This document shows, piece after piece, positions 1 through 8,467 of a DNA stretch of 64,000 bases. The number at the start of each line of letters is the position of its first letter. The first letter of the stretch is position 1. The position numbers and the translations under genes were made by a program. Under the pieces are notes generated by a model. It saw only the letters and a program-made list of their open reading frames with translations, had not been told where the DNA came from and made no database searches. Origin of the DNA: JAHDWY01 sp964632865 (lineage in GTDB: Bacteria; Hydrogenedentota; Hydrogenedentia; Hydrogenedentales; SLHB01); the NCBI GenBank assembly GCA_964632865.1, contig CAZWDH010000002.1, forward strand, positions 6,454-70,453. The letters run 5' to 3'.

Positions 1-2
1 CA

Positions 3-1775
3 TTGGTGACCACCATCGGCAGAGCGGCGGGTTCCACCATGGACGCCACACGCCCGGTATTCGAGGTCCAACAAGGGCCTTTGACCATCAGCGTGAGTGT
101 GTCGGGCACCATCAAAGCCCTCGACCAGGAAATCATCACGAACGAAGTCGAGGGACAGACAACCATCCTCTACATCATCCCGGAAGGCCGTGTGGTTGAA
201 GAAGGTGAACTTCTGGTCGAGCTGGATGCCAGTCAACTTCAGGACGGGTTGGTCGATCAGGAGATCAGGACGCAGAACTCCGAGGCCTCTTTCGTGAATG
301 CGCGCGAATCTCTCGAGGTGGTCAAGAATCAGACGCAGGCGGACATGGAAAAAGCCGAACTCGTGTATCGTTTTGCCGAGGAAGACAAGCAGAAGTTCAT
401 TGAGGGTGATTTTCCACTCCAGGACCGCGACGCCGAGGCAAAGGTCACGCTCGCCCGTGGGGATACGAAGCGGGCGCAAGAGAAGCTTCAAGGTTCGCGC
501 CGTCTGGCGGAAAAGAACTTCATCACGACGACCGAGCTTGAAGCGGACGAGCAAAACGCGTTGAAAGCGGAACTTGATCTGGAAATGGCGGAGAAGCGCA
601 TGAAGCTGCTCCGCGACTTTGAATACAAGCGTCAACTTGCCCAGCTCGAGAGCGACGCCGATCAGGCTCGGATGGCACTGGAACGCGTAAAGCGCAAGGC
701 CTCCGCGGACGTGGTTCAGGCGGAGGCGGATTTGAAGGCCAAGGAGTTGGAATTCGAGCGGGAAAAAACCAAGTTCCAGAAGCTCAAGGAACAACTGGTA
801 AAGACCAAGCTCTATGCCCCTCGGTCAGGATTGGTCGTGTACGCCACGACCGGGCAGCGGAGTTCGCGTGGAAACCAGGAACCGCTGGCCGAGGGTCAAT
901 CCGTTCGCGAACGTCAGGAGTTAATCTACCTTCCCACCACCGATAGTTACAAGGCGGAAGTAAAGGTTCATGAATCCAGCTTGGCCAAAGTGCGCCCAGA
1001 CCTCCCCGTAACACTGACCGTTGACGCCTTGCCCGGCCAAACCTACCAGGGAACCGTCGAGTTCATCGCTCCCTTGCCCGACGCCCAGAGCGTTTGGATG
1101 AACCCGGATTTGAAAGTCTACAACACAGACATTCGCGTAACCGGAAACACCACCGGACTGCGCACGGGGATGAGTTGCCGGGGAGAGATTCTGGTCCAGG
1201 AATTTGATGATACGCTTTACGTCCCGGTGCAGTCGGTTGTACGCGAAAGCGGAGAACCCACCGTGTACGTAGCCTCCGGTCAGAAGGTCGAGCGTCGTAA
1301 AGTCACGATTGGCCTCGACAATAACCGGATGATTCAGATTGAGGACGGATTGCGCCAAGGCGAAGCGGTGCTTTTGGCTCCGCCCCTCGCAGCGGACGAG
1401 ATGAGCGTGCGGCCCGCCAGTGTGCGTGCGAACGGCGGGGAGCCAGCCGCGACGGACAGCACCGCCGGCGTGTCCGTACCCGCGGCGGACCCGATTCCGG
1501 CGCCGGTACTCGCTCCCGAACCGGTCCCCGCGCAGGGGGTGACGCCGGGGGCCGGCACCGAAAGGCCAGGAGGATCTCGCGAGCGCGGTTCCGGCGAAGG
1601 CGGCGGACGCTCCCGATTCGAGAACATGACCCCGGAGCAGCGCGAGGAAATGCGCAAGCAATGGGAAGAGCGCATGCAGAATATGAGCCCCGAAGAGCGC
1701 GCGCAGATGCAGGAGCGAATGCAACGGCGGCCCCGTGGAGAGAACGCGGACGAAGGGCAGCGTAGACCGGAGTAG
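3..1775 (+). CDS. HlyD/MacA-type periplasmic adaptor subunit, 5' end cut by window
   Basis: Periplasmic adaptor of a tripartite efflux or export system, partner of the ATPase and permease that follow. The visible 590 residues hold the barrel/lipoyl region (VSGTIKALDQEIITNEVEG, about 34-52), a long alpha-helical coiled-coil hairpin (about 90-265), the second lipoyl half (LYAPRSGLVVYA) and the beta-barrel/membrane-proximal domains to about 465. The frame opens at TTG at base 3 and no membrane anchor is seen, so the true start is probably upstream of the window. The last 120 residues are unusual: a Pro/Ala linker, then two copies of an (M/L)(T/S)PE(Q/E)R helix ending in an Arg-rich tail. The stop lies one base before the ATPase start, so the genes are coupled. 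The substrate cannot be told. Confidence 0.88.
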   Translation: MVTTIGRAAGSTMDATRPVFEVQQGPLTISVSVSGTIKALDQEIITNEVEGQTTILYIIPEGRVVEEGELLVELDASQLQDGLVDQEIRTQNSEASFVNARESLEVVKNQTQADMEKAELVYRFAEEDKQKFIEGDFPLQDRDAEAKVTLARGDTKRAQEKLQGSRRLAEKNFITTTELEADEQNALKAELDLEMAEKRMKLLRDFEYKRQLAQLESDADQARMALERVKRKASADVVQAEADLKAKELEFEREKTKFQKLKEQLVKTKLYAPRSGLVVYATTGQRSSRGNQEPLAEGQSVRERQELIYLPTTDSYKAEVKVHESSLAKVRPDLPVTLTVDALPGQTYQGTVEFIAPLPDAQSVWMNPDLKVYNTDIRVTGNTTGLRTGMSCRGEILVQEFDDTLYVPVQSVVRESGEPTVYVASGQKVERRKVTIGLDNNRMIQIEDGLRQGEAVLLAPPLAADEMSVRPASVRANGGEPAATDSTAGVSVPAADPIPAPVLAPEPVPAQGVTPGAGTERPGGSRERGSGEGGGRSRFENMTPEQREEMRKQWEERMQNMSPEERAQMQERMQRRPRGENADEGQRRPE

Positions 1776-1776
1776 T

Positions 1777-2475
1777 ATGGAACGGGATGAACCGGATATC
1801 GTCCGGCTGGACGAGGTCCGCAAAACGTACATCATGGGTAGCGAGGCCGTGCACGCGCTTGCCGGGGTGTCTTTGGTCGTACACCGCGGCGATTTCTGCG
1901 CGATCATGGGCGCGAGCGGTTCCGGCAAGAGCACCATGCTCAACCTGCTGGGCTGCCTCGACCGGCCGACCTCGGGCCGTTTCATGCTCGCGGGCAAAGA
2001 CATCAACACGCTGAATGACGATCAACTCAGTGATTTTCGCCTTGAATACCTGGGGTTTATCTTCCAGAGCTTCAATCTCATTCCGCAACTGACCGTCCGT
2101 GAGAACATCGAACTTCCCCTCTTCTACCAGGGGTGGGACGCGGCAGTTTGCGCCAGGAATGCGACCGAACTGGCTGAACGCGTCGGCTTGGGTAATCGCG
2201 TCAACCATCGGCCGACGGAACTATCAGGCGGGCAACAGCAGCGAGTGGCGATTGCCCGCGCCCTCGCCAACGACCCGCACTTGCTCCTCGCCGACGAACC
2301 GACCGGTAACCTCGACTCCGCCACGGGCGAGCAAATCATGTCGTTGCTGACCGACCTGAACCAACAGGGCAAGACGATCGTGATGGTCACCCATGAACCG
2401 GACGTGGCAGCCCACGCGCATCGCCGCATCCACATGCGGGACGGACTTATCGATCGGGTGGAGGAAAACGCGTGA
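1777..2475 (+). CDS. MacB/LolD-type ABC transporter ATP-binding protein
   Basis: Cytoplasmic ATPase powering the neighbouring FtsX-type permease. Walker A GASGSGKST lies at residues 45-53, followed by a Q-loop (FIFQSFNLIP), the signature LSGGQQQRVAIARAL, Walker B LLLADEPTGNLD and the H-loop (VMVTHEPD). At 232 residues it is the normal size for the LolD/MacB ATPase class, and the ADEPTGNLD form is typical of that class. The ATG at 1777 is chosen because GGAG lies just upstream and it follows the adaptor stop by one base; an upstream in-frame ATG at 1735 would overlap the adaptor's Arg-rich tail. It ends inside the GTG start of the permease (GTGA overlap), so the three genes form one operon. 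Confidence 0.93.
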   Translation: MERDEPDIVRLDEVRKTYIMGSEAVHALAGVSLVVHRGDFCAIMGASGSGKSTMLNLLGCLDRPTSGRFMLAGKDINTLNDDQLSDFRLEYLGFIFQSFNLIPQLTVRENIELPLFYQGWDAAVCARNATELAERVGLGNRVNHRPTELSGGQQQRVAIARALANDPHLLLADEPTGNLDSATGEQIMSLLTDLNQQGKTIVMVTHEPDVAAHAHRRIHMRDGLIDRVEENA

Positions 2476-3746
2476 GACAGCGGATTCGGGTACTCCGAAA
2501 CGTCCAACTTGGTGTCAAGAATCTCTTGCTGCACAAGCTGCGTTCTCTCCTTACGATGTTGGGCATGGTATTTGGCGTGGCCAGTGTGATTGCCATGCTC
2601 TCTATCGGGGAGGGCGCCAGCAAAGAGGCGCTCGCGCAGATCCGGATGCTCGGTAGCACCAACATCATCATCAGCGCTGTAAAACCGGTGGAAGACCAGG
2701 AGAACACCTCCGGTACACAGAGTTTCGTAAGCATCTACGGCCTGCTGTACGACGACGAGATACGCATCCGTGAATCCTTCCCAGCAGTCAAGCGCACGGC
2801 CCCCGTGAAGGTGGTGCGCAAAGAAGGCCGCCTGTTCGAGCGCGCGCTCGAACTCCGGGTTGTCGGTACGACACCGGAATGGTTCGATCTCGTAGAGCGA
2901 CGGATGCTTGCTGGCCGGTCGCTCCTATCGCGGGACATTGAGACCTACGCGCCAGTGGTGGTTCTGACGGAGTACGGAGCTCGCCGGTTGTTGGCCACCC
3001 AACAAACGATTGGACAGTCGCTGCGAATCGGTACCGATCAATTTGAAGTGGTCGGGATTGTGCAAAGTGAAGAAAGCGGCGGGGCTGGGATTCAACTGCC
3101 GGATCAGGAAGTCGACGCGTACATTCCCCTGAATGTGGCTCGTCAACGCTTCGGTGATGTCACGACGCGGCGAAGCAGTGGTTCGCAGGAGCGAGAGCAA
3201 GTTGAACTGCACCAACTCATCGTCCAAGTAGCCTCGAATGAGACGGTCGAAGCCACGGCATTTGGCATTTCCGCCATGCTCGAACGCTTCCACAAGAAAG
3301 TGGACTACCAAGTCGATGTCCCGCTCGGCCTGCTCCGCCAGGCCGAGGCGACCAAACGCACCTTCAATATCGTACTTGGTTCTATTGCCGGCATCAGCCT
3401 TCTGGTCGGCGGGATCGGCATCATGAACATCATGCTGGCGAGTGTAACCGAGCGAACACGAGAAATCGGCGTACGCCGAGCCATTGGCGCGAAACGCAAG
3501 CAGATTATCATCCAGTTTTTGATCGAAACGGTCGTTTTGTCCACCGTTGGCGGCGTAATTGGAATGATGGTCGGCATATCCATACCGATCGCGGTGACGT
3601 TCCTCGCAAAGATGCCCACCGTGATCGCGCCGTGGAGTTTGGTGCTCTCCGTGGGGATCAGCATGACCGTCGGTGTACTGTTCGGACTTTATCCTGCCGT
3701 TCGCGCGGCCAATCTCGATCCCATCGAAGCGCTGCGACACGAGTAA
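2472..3746 (+). CDS. MacB-like ABC permease (FtsX family)
   Basis: Inner-membrane permease of the adaptor/ATPase system. An N-terminal transmembrane helix (LLTMLGMVFGVASVIAML, about 20-37) is followed by a large MacB_PCD-type periplasmic domain (about 45-270) and an FtsX domain with three C-terminal helices (from about 275). The conserved TERTREIGVRRAIGAKR loop sits after the first of these, and the protein ends with the typical PAVRAANLDPIEALRHE. Length 424 fits the family (about 400). It starts with GTG overlapping the ATPase stop. These systems move molecules from the periplasm or outer leaflet outward rather than across the inner membrane. Substrate unknown. Confidence 0.93.
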   Translation: MRQRIRVLRNVQLGVKNLLLHKLRSLLTMLGMVFGVASVIAMLSIGEGASKEALAQIRMLGSTNIIISAVKPVEDQENTSGTQSFVSIYGLLYDDEIRIRESFPAVKRTAPVKVVRKEGRLFERALELRVVGTTPEWFDLVERRMLAGRSLLSRDIETYAPVVVLTEYGARRLLATQQTIGQSLRIGTDQFEVVGIVQSEESGGAGIQLPDQEVDAYIPLNVARQRFGDVTTRRSSGSQEREQVELHQLIVQVASNETVEATAFGISAMLERFHKKVDYQVDVPLGLLRQAEATKRTFNIVLGSIAGISLLVGGIGIMNIMLASVTERTREIGVRRAIGAKRKQIIIQFLIETVVLSTVGGVIGMMVGISIPIAVTFLAKMPTVIAPWSLVLSVGISMTVGVLFGLYPAVRAANLDPIEALRHE

Positions 3747-4010
3747 ATGCGCGTTGTTTCGGCGGGGGCTCCGAAGTCTCTCCCACAACGCCCCACCTGA
3801 TTCCCCCGGTGCCCTCGAATCCTAGATTTCTTCACGCCAAATTCCCCTGACAAAACGTTCAGTATTTCAGGTTTTTCTAGTTTATGCCTTTCTATATCTT
3901 GTGTCGCAACTGTCAATTCATATCTCTCCCTACAACATATTGTGTAAGATATCGCAGTTTAGCCATCTTCGTAACCTGTTGGATCTAAACGAGAACCAAC
4001 AATTTTCCTC
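3747..4010. other. AT-rich intergenic region before the dcw cluster
   Basis: No gene is seen here. From about 3835 to 4010 the sequence is markedly richer in A and T than the flanking coding DNA. No clear factor-independent terminator follows the permease gene. The region leads into the mraZ promoter and could hold further control sites, but nothing specific can be named. Confidence 0.6.
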
Positions 4011-4039
4011 TTGACAGCCGTGGTGGATAGTGGTACGGT
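4011..4039 (+). promoter_or_regulatory. Sigma70-like promoter of the dcw cluster
   Basis: A perfect -35 TTGACA (4011-4016), a 17-bp spacer and a -10 TACGGT (4034-4039, three of six matches, including the first, second and last bases). It lies 55 bp before the mraZ GTG. The TGG boxes of the mraZ operator overlap it. Confidence 0.6.
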
Positions 4040-4066
4040 GGGGTTGTTGAGTGGGGAAAAATGGTA
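4021..4066 (+). promoter_or_regulatory. Candidate MraZ operator (TGG boxes spaced about 10 bp)
   Basis: TGG-containing boxes occur at 4021 (TGGTG), 4031 (TGGTA), 4039 (TGGGG), 4052 (TGGGG) and 4062 (TGGTA). Two pairs (4021/4031 and 4052/4062) are exactly 10 bp apart. MraZ of other bacteria binds direct repeats of short TGG/GTGG boxes about one helical turn apart next to its own promoter. The boxes overlap the -10 and the start-site region, which fits autorepression. The match is by eye. Confidence 0.5.
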
Positions 4067-4093
4067 AATTAGGGTTCGCGGAAGGAGCCTTCG

Positions 4094-4582
4094 GTGTATT
4101 ACGGAGAGGCCGTCACCAAACTGGATGACAAGGGACGCATCACCGTCCCGCGCCGTATCCGTGAAACCATGGATCATGAAGGCCACCTCATCTGGTACAT
4201 GGCCCGCGGGTACAACCACTCCATCTTTCTCTTCCACCGGGACGAGTGGAACAAGATCCGGCAGCAGGCCGGACGCCATTCCGCCATGGACGCAAAGACT
4301 CTTCCCTTCCGGCGCTTGTTCTTCAGCAGCGTCGCGGAGGCGCGTCCCGACGGGCAGGGGCGAATGGCGGTCCCCCCGCACCTGCGAGAGTACGCCGGGA
4401 TTGATAAAGAAGCGGTACTAATCGGTGTAGAAGACCACCTGGAACTGTGGGATAGGGAAGCGTGGCGCAAGTTCCAGGAGTCGAACGATGCGGAATATGA
4501 GGATATGGCGGCTCCATTGTTCTCGATGGGTGAACCAGCGGCTGCCTCAACGGCGAAAGGTGGGCCAGAGGATGAATGTTGA
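4094..4582 (+). CDS. mraZ: MraZ, transcriptional regulator of the dcw cluster
   Basis: AbrB-fold DNA-binding protein that controls its own division/cell-wall operon and forms rings. The 162 residues show two SpoVT/AbrB-like halves: YYGEAVTKLDDKGRITVPRR at the N-terminus and EARPDGQGRMAVPPHLREYA around residue 80-100, each with the typical DxxGR(I/M)xVP core. Translation starts at GTG 4094 behind GGAG. The family is usually about 140-150 residues; here a short Ala/Gly-rich tail is added. The end overlaps the next gene by 11 bp. Confidence 0.95.
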   Translation: MYYGEAVTKLDDKGRITVPRRIRETMDHEGHLIWYMARGYNHSIFLFHRDEWNKIRQQAGRHSAMDAKTLPFRRLFFSSVAEARPDGQGRMAVPPHLREYAGIDKEAVLIGVEDHLELWDREAWRKFQESNDAEYEDMAAPLFSMGEPAAASTAKGGPEDEC

Positions 4583-4916
4583 ACGAACAGACATCGGTGC
4601 GGTGACCGTGCTCAGGCTTGAGGGCGACATTGACGAAACCGGCGTGGACGCGTTGCGGACGGCGCTCTACGAATGCATCAACGACGGCCGGTCCAAGTTG
4701 GTTCTGAACCTCAGCAGCATCCGGTTCATCAGCTACATGGGCGTCGGCGTATTGGTCGAGCGGCTGCGGAAGCTCCGCGCGCAAGGCGGCGACATGAAGC
4801 TCGTGGGCATCAACCTCTACACGCAGCGCCTGTTCCGGATGGTCGGCGTCCAGTCGCTCTTCGACACATTTGAGAGCGAAACCCAGGCCCTGGGCGTGTA
4901 TCAGGAGGCGGCATAG
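4572..4916 (+). CDS. STAS-domain protein (anti-sigma antagonist-like) inside dcw
   Basis: Single STAS domain of 114 residues, the size of SpoIIAA-like anti-anti-sigma factors that bind switch kinases. The beta-alpha pattern is clear (VTVLRLEGDIDETGVDALRT, then LVLNLSSIRFISYMGVGVLV). At the loop where the family normally has D-S-x-G, with the serine being phosphorylated, it reads S54-Y55-M56-G57, so the usual phosphoacceptor position holds tyrosine. The ATG at 4572 is preferred because the overlap with mraZ is then short and the domain begins at once; a frame start at 4488 would add 28 unrelated residues. Placement between mraZ and rsmH is unusual. Role in the cell-wall operon is unknown; it may be a structural partner rather than a phospho-switch. 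Confidence 0.88.
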   Translation: MNVERTDIGAVTVLRLEGDIDETGVDALRTALYECINDGRSKLVLNLSSIRFISYMGVGVLVERLRKLRAQGGDMKLVGINLYTQRLFRMVGVQSLFDTFESETQALGVYQEAA

Positions 4917-5887
4917 CGCCAGCTTCCGGTGCGGGTAAAGGGAGCGGCCGGGTTCCGCACACGCCGGTACTGGCCGACGCGGTCCTGAAGTGGCTGGACG
5001 TGCGGCCCGGTGGCACGTACGTCGATTGCACGGCGGGCGCCGGAGGGCACTCCGAGCTGATTGCGCAACGGCTGGCCGATGGCCGCTTAATCGCGCTGGA
5101 CCGCGATCCCACGGCAGTTGAACTCGCGCGGACGCGATTGCGTCCTTTTCCGCAGGCTCAGGTTGTTCACGCAAACTACGCGAATCTTGCGTCGGTTCTG
5201 GATAGTTTGAGCATACGCCGGGTGCACGGCGTGTTGATCGACGCGGGTGTGTCGAGCATGCAGATTGACGATCCCGAGCGGGGTTTTTCGCTCCAAAACG
5301 ACGGCCCCCTCGACATGCGCATGAATCCTGGCGAAGGAATGACGGCCTTGGAATTTCTGGCATCGACAGATTCGGACGAGTTGGCAGACGTACTTCGTTC
5401 GTACGGGGACGTGAAGCCCGCGCGCCGGATTGCCAAACTGCTGGCTGGTCGCGCACGGGAAGGGCGAATCCGCACGACCTTGGACCTGGTTAGGACCGTC
5501 CAAGAGTCGCTTTCATTTGTGCGCGGGATTCCCGACGAGGTTCGCACGGTATTTCAGGCGCTGCGAATCGCGGTGAACGATGAACTCACAGGTTTAAGCG
5601 AAGGCGTGCATCAGGCAATCGACATGCTGGAACCCGGCGGGCGTTTGGTCGCGATCTCCTTTCATTCCGGAGAAGATCGGATCGTGAAGAATGCCTTGAA
5701 TCGGGAAAGTCGCCCGGAACGGGAACTCCATCCCGACGGGAGGGTGAAACGGGAGATTCCGCCACGCACGCGCATTCTGACGCGCAAACCCGTTACGCCG
5801 GATTCCGACGAGGTGCGCGAAAATCCGCGTGCGCACAGCGCCCGGTTACGCGCAGCCGAGCGACTCAGCGGAGAACTCGAGCCATGA
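4913..5887 (+). CDS. rsmH: 16S rRNA (cytosine1402-N4)-methyltransferase RsmH
   Basis: S-adenosylmethionine-dependent methyltransferase acting on C1402 of 16S rRNA. The family's N-terminal block is present as H-T-P-V-L-A-D-A-V-L (coded from 4958), then GGTYVDCTAGAGGHS (SAM loop), ALDRDPTAV, and the C-terminal VAISFHSGEDRIVK and KPVTPDSDEVRENPRAHSARLRAAE. The only standard start nearby is GTG 5000, which would remove the conserved HTPVL block. Between the upstream in-frame stop (TGA, 4871-4873) and 5000 there is no ATG, GTG or TTG in frame. ATA at 4913, overlapping the STAS stop and preceded by GGAGG at 4904-4908, is the best placed candidate start and gives 324 residues, near the family norm. 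The start is inferred. Ends in an ATGA overlap with ftsL. Confidence 0.85.
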   Translation: MAPASGAGKGSGRVPHTPVLADAVLKWLDVRPGGTYVDCTAGAGGHSELIAQRLADGRLIALDRDPTAVELARTRLRPFPQAQVVHANYANLASVLDSLSIRRVHGVLIDAGVSSMQIDDPERGFSLQNDGPLDMRMNPGEGMTALEFLASTDSDELADVLRSYGDVKPARRIAKLLAGRAREGRIRTTLDLVRTVQESLSFVRGIPDEVRTVFQALRIAVNDELTGLSEGVHQAIDMLEPGGRLVAISFHSGEDRIVKNALNRESRPERELHPDGRVKREIPPRTRILTRKPVTPDSDEVRENPRAHSARLRAAERLSGELEP

Positions 5888-6294
5888 CCCGGGGGTCATA
5901 CCCACGTCCCGCTCGAGGCGTTCTCGTGGGCGCTGTCCTGTGGATGCCTATTCTGCTCGTGCCTTTTTCTGCGTTCTTTTTTGAGACCTGGCTCCAATTG
6001 CAGATCTTTGAACGGGATTACGAAGCCGCCGAACTAAGCCGCGAAATCCGGGAAACCAATGCGCGCATCGAAGGGCTCGAAGAGCGCGCGGACGAACTGA
6101 TGACGCTCGACCGAATCTCGGAGCAAGCGCCGGACCTGGGGCTGGTCCAGCCCGAACCGAGCCAAATCGAGGTCGTGCGTGTCACGCCCGGCAGCGATTA
6201 TCGTATCGAAGAGCCGTTCTTCGAAATCGCCCGCTTGCCGGCGGCGGAACCGTCCGGTCCTCCCGCGGCCGCCACCGATTCGGGAGTGCCCTGA
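5884..6294 (+). CDS. ftsL: FtsL-like cell division protein
   Basis: Small bitopic membrane protein expected to join the FtsQLB-type divisome complex. It shows one transmembrane helix (about residues 13-33, VLVGAVLWMPILLVPFSAFF) and then a periplasmic coiled coil (about 40-75). After this comes LDRISEQAPDLGLVQPEPSQ, matching the FtsL pattern in which a conserved (R/E)xxAxxxLGL segment follows the coiled coil. The C-terminal 30 residues are Pro/Ala-rich. FtsL sequences are weakly conserved, so the call rests on position between rsmH and ftsI plus topology. The start overlaps the rsmH stop (ATGA). Confidence 0.8.
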   Translation: MTRGSYPRPARGVLVGAVLWMPILLVPFSAFFFETWLQLQIFERDYEAAELSREIRETNARIEGLEERADELMTLDRISEQAPDLGLVQPEPSQIEVVRVTPGSDYRIEEPFFEIARLPAAEPSGPPAAATDSGVP

Positions 6295-6298
6295 TCCC

Positions 6299-8467
6299 AT
6301 GACCGATCCCACCCACGACCGCACACAACCCGACGCGGAACTCCCGTTGACGCGCAAACACCGCCGGCGGGTTCGTCTGGTTTTTTGGGGTTTCCTTATC
6401 GCGTTCAACTTCATCATCATTCACGTCATCAAACTTCAGGTCTGGCCGGACGAGAAGTTCCTCAAGAACGATGAGGCTCACGTCGGAACCGTGCCTCTCA
6501 CCATTCCTCGCGGGCGCATCTACGATCGCGAAGGCCGCATCCTCGCCCGGGACCGGCAGGCGCCGTCGATTTGGGCCGATCCGCGTTACGTATCCAATCC
6601 GTTCGATGCCGCACAGCGATTGAGCACCAAGCTGAACTTGGATGAAGACCTCATTTTGGAACGCCTGACGCGACGAACCGAAGACGGACGGAAGATGCAG
6701 GACGTGCCCATCAAGCGGTATCTCTCCGAATCCGAACTCGAGAATCTCGGGGACTTAAATGCCTTCGTCGGCGGTGGGTTGCGCATCAAGCGCGAACCCC
6801 TTCGCTACTATCCCGAAGAGATGCTTGCCGCGCATGTCGTGGGCTATGTGAATCGGGAAAACAAGGGCGCGCAGGGCATCGAACACGCCTACGACTCGTA
6901 CTTGCGTAGCACGGAAGGCGTGCATCGCGCGCGCAAAGACGCGAATCGCAATCTTCTCGCGTCGCTGACTTTGGAATACGTGCCGCCCGCGGGAGGCAAT
7001 GATGTCATTCTGACGATTGACAAGCCCATTCAGCATGCGCTTGAACGCGAGCTGATGGCCGTGATGGAACGCTGTCAGGCGGCCCGCGCGATGGGTCTAC
7101 TGATGGACCCCAAGACGGGAGCCATACTGGCGCTGGCGTGCATGCCAGCCTTCGACCCGAATGCCTTCTGGGACTACTCGGACGAACAACGCAAGAACCG
7201 CGCGGTAACGGACGTGTTCGAGCCGGGGTCCGCGTTCAAGATTGTTACCGCGTCAGCCGCGCTCGAATTGGGGTTGGTCACTCCTGACACACTGATCGAC
7301 TGCGAGGGGGGGCGGTGGAGCGCGTTCGGCCGCCGGGTGATTTCCGATGTCCATAAGATGAACGTGGTTCCATTTCGCGAAGTCTTCGCGGAATCAAGCA
7401 ACATCGGCATCATCAAAGTCGCCGGCATGATTACGCAACAAGGCGGCAACCCGCTCCTGGACGAGTGGATCCGCAGGTTCGGCTTTGGAGAACAAACCAG
7501 TCGCGATTTCCAATTGGAGAGTGGCGGGATCTACGCGCCGGTGAAAACCTGGTCCAAACTGTCTCCCATCTCGTTGCCCATGGGCCAGGAGATCGCCGTC
7601 ACCATGCCGCAGCTTGCGAGAGCATTCGCGGTTATCGCCAACGGCGGGTATCTGGTGGAGCCCCACCTGGTGCGGGAAGTCGTCGACCGCGAGGGCCGGG
7701 AGATCTATCAATACGAACCCGGCGAACGGCCCCGAGTGATTTCCAAAGAGACCGCGAAGACCATGCAGGAACTGTGCTACGAAGTGGTCGCCCACGGCAC
7801 GGGCACGCGCGCCGCGATTGCCGAGTATCGCGCCGGTGGAAAAACCGGGACCGCCCAGGTCGCAAGGGCCGACGGAAAAGGATACTACGAAGACCAGCAC
7901 ACGGCGGTATTCGCTGGATTCGCGCCCATTGCCGACCCGCGGGTATGCGCGGTGATCGTCGTACACAATCCCCAGAGCAAGCCGTATTGGGGCGGATACG
8001 TTTGCGGGCCCGTGTTCAAAGAAGTCGTTCGGGAAGCCCTCATTCGGCTCGAATGCCCTGAGGACCCCATGGAGGATCTCGTCGAAGAGGGTACCGTAGA
8101 AGAGGGCGACGCGGACACGCTGGTTGCGCGGCTTGACGACGCGCGGGGCGAGCCCGCGATCGCCACGCGCAGCGAAGCCGACCTCGCTTTCGAGAACGCG
8201 GAACTCTTGGCCATGGAAGCGGATCTACCGGATACGACGCCGAGACTCCCGAGTTTTGACGGGCTTACCAAATCGCAGGCCAAGAACGCCCTTGCCACGC
8301 TCGGCCTCTCTTGGGACGCCCAGGGCAGCGGTTGGGTGGTCGCTCAAGAGCCGCCCGCCGGTACTCCGCTCGCGGACGTGGATCGGTGCCGTTTGGTGTT
8401 CTCCAACACAAAGCATGACGAGATCGAAGATGAGACTGAAGGACCTACCCAGACTGCTGCACTGTGA
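6299..8467 (+). CDS. ftsI: FtsI/PBP3-type septal peptidoglycan transpeptidase with PASTA domain
   Basis: Class B penicillin-binding protein that crosslinks septal peptidoglycan, with FtsW as glycosyltransferase partner. A cytoplasmic tail and one membrane helix (about 27-45) precede the pedestal (from IPRGRIYDREGRILARDRQA) and the transpeptidase domain. The active-site motifs are SxxK (EPGSAFKIV, Ser311), SxN (ESSNIGIIK) and KTG (GGKTGTAQVA). An acidic linker (about 590-650) leads to one C-terminal PASTA-like domain (RLPSFDGLTKSQAKNALATL). At 722 residues it is longer than E. coli FtsI because of linker and PASTA. ATG 6299 lies 4 bp after the ftsL stop; an upstream in-frame start at 6179 would sit deep within ftsL. 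Confidence 0.94.
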   Translation: MTDPTHDRTQPDAELPLTRKHRRRVRLVFWGFLIAFNFIIIHVIKLQVWPDEKFLKNDEAHVGTVPLTIPRGRIYDREGRILARDRQAPSIWADPRYVSNPFDAAQRLSTKLNLDEDLILERLTRRTEDGRKMQDVPIKRYLSESELENLGDLNAFVGGGLRIKREPLRYYPEEMLAAHVVGYVNRENKGAQGIEHAYDSYLRSTEGVHRARKDANRNLLASLTLEYVPPAGGNDVILTIDKPIQHALERELMAVMERCQAARAMGLLMDPKTGAILALACMPAFDPNAFWDYSDEQRKNRAVTDVFEPGSAFKIVTASAALELGLVTPDTLIDCEGGRWSAFGRRVISDVHKMNVVPFREVFAESSNIGIIKVAGMITQQGGNPLLDEWIRRFGFGEQTSRDFQLESGGIYAPVKTWSKLSPISLPMGQEIAVTMPQLARAFAVIANGGYLVEPHLVREVVDREGREIYQYEPGERPRVISKETAKTMQELCYEVVAHGTGTRAAIAEYRAGGKTGTAQVARADGKGYYEDQHTAVFAGFAPIADPRVCAVIVVHNPQSKPYWGGYVCGPVFKEVVREALIRLECPEDPMEDLVEEGTVEEGDADTLVARLDDARGEPAIATRSEADLAFENAELLAMEADLPDTTPRLPSFDGLTKSQAKNALATLGLSWDAQGSGWVVAQEPPAGTPLADVDRCRLVFSNTKHDEIEDETEGPTQTAAL

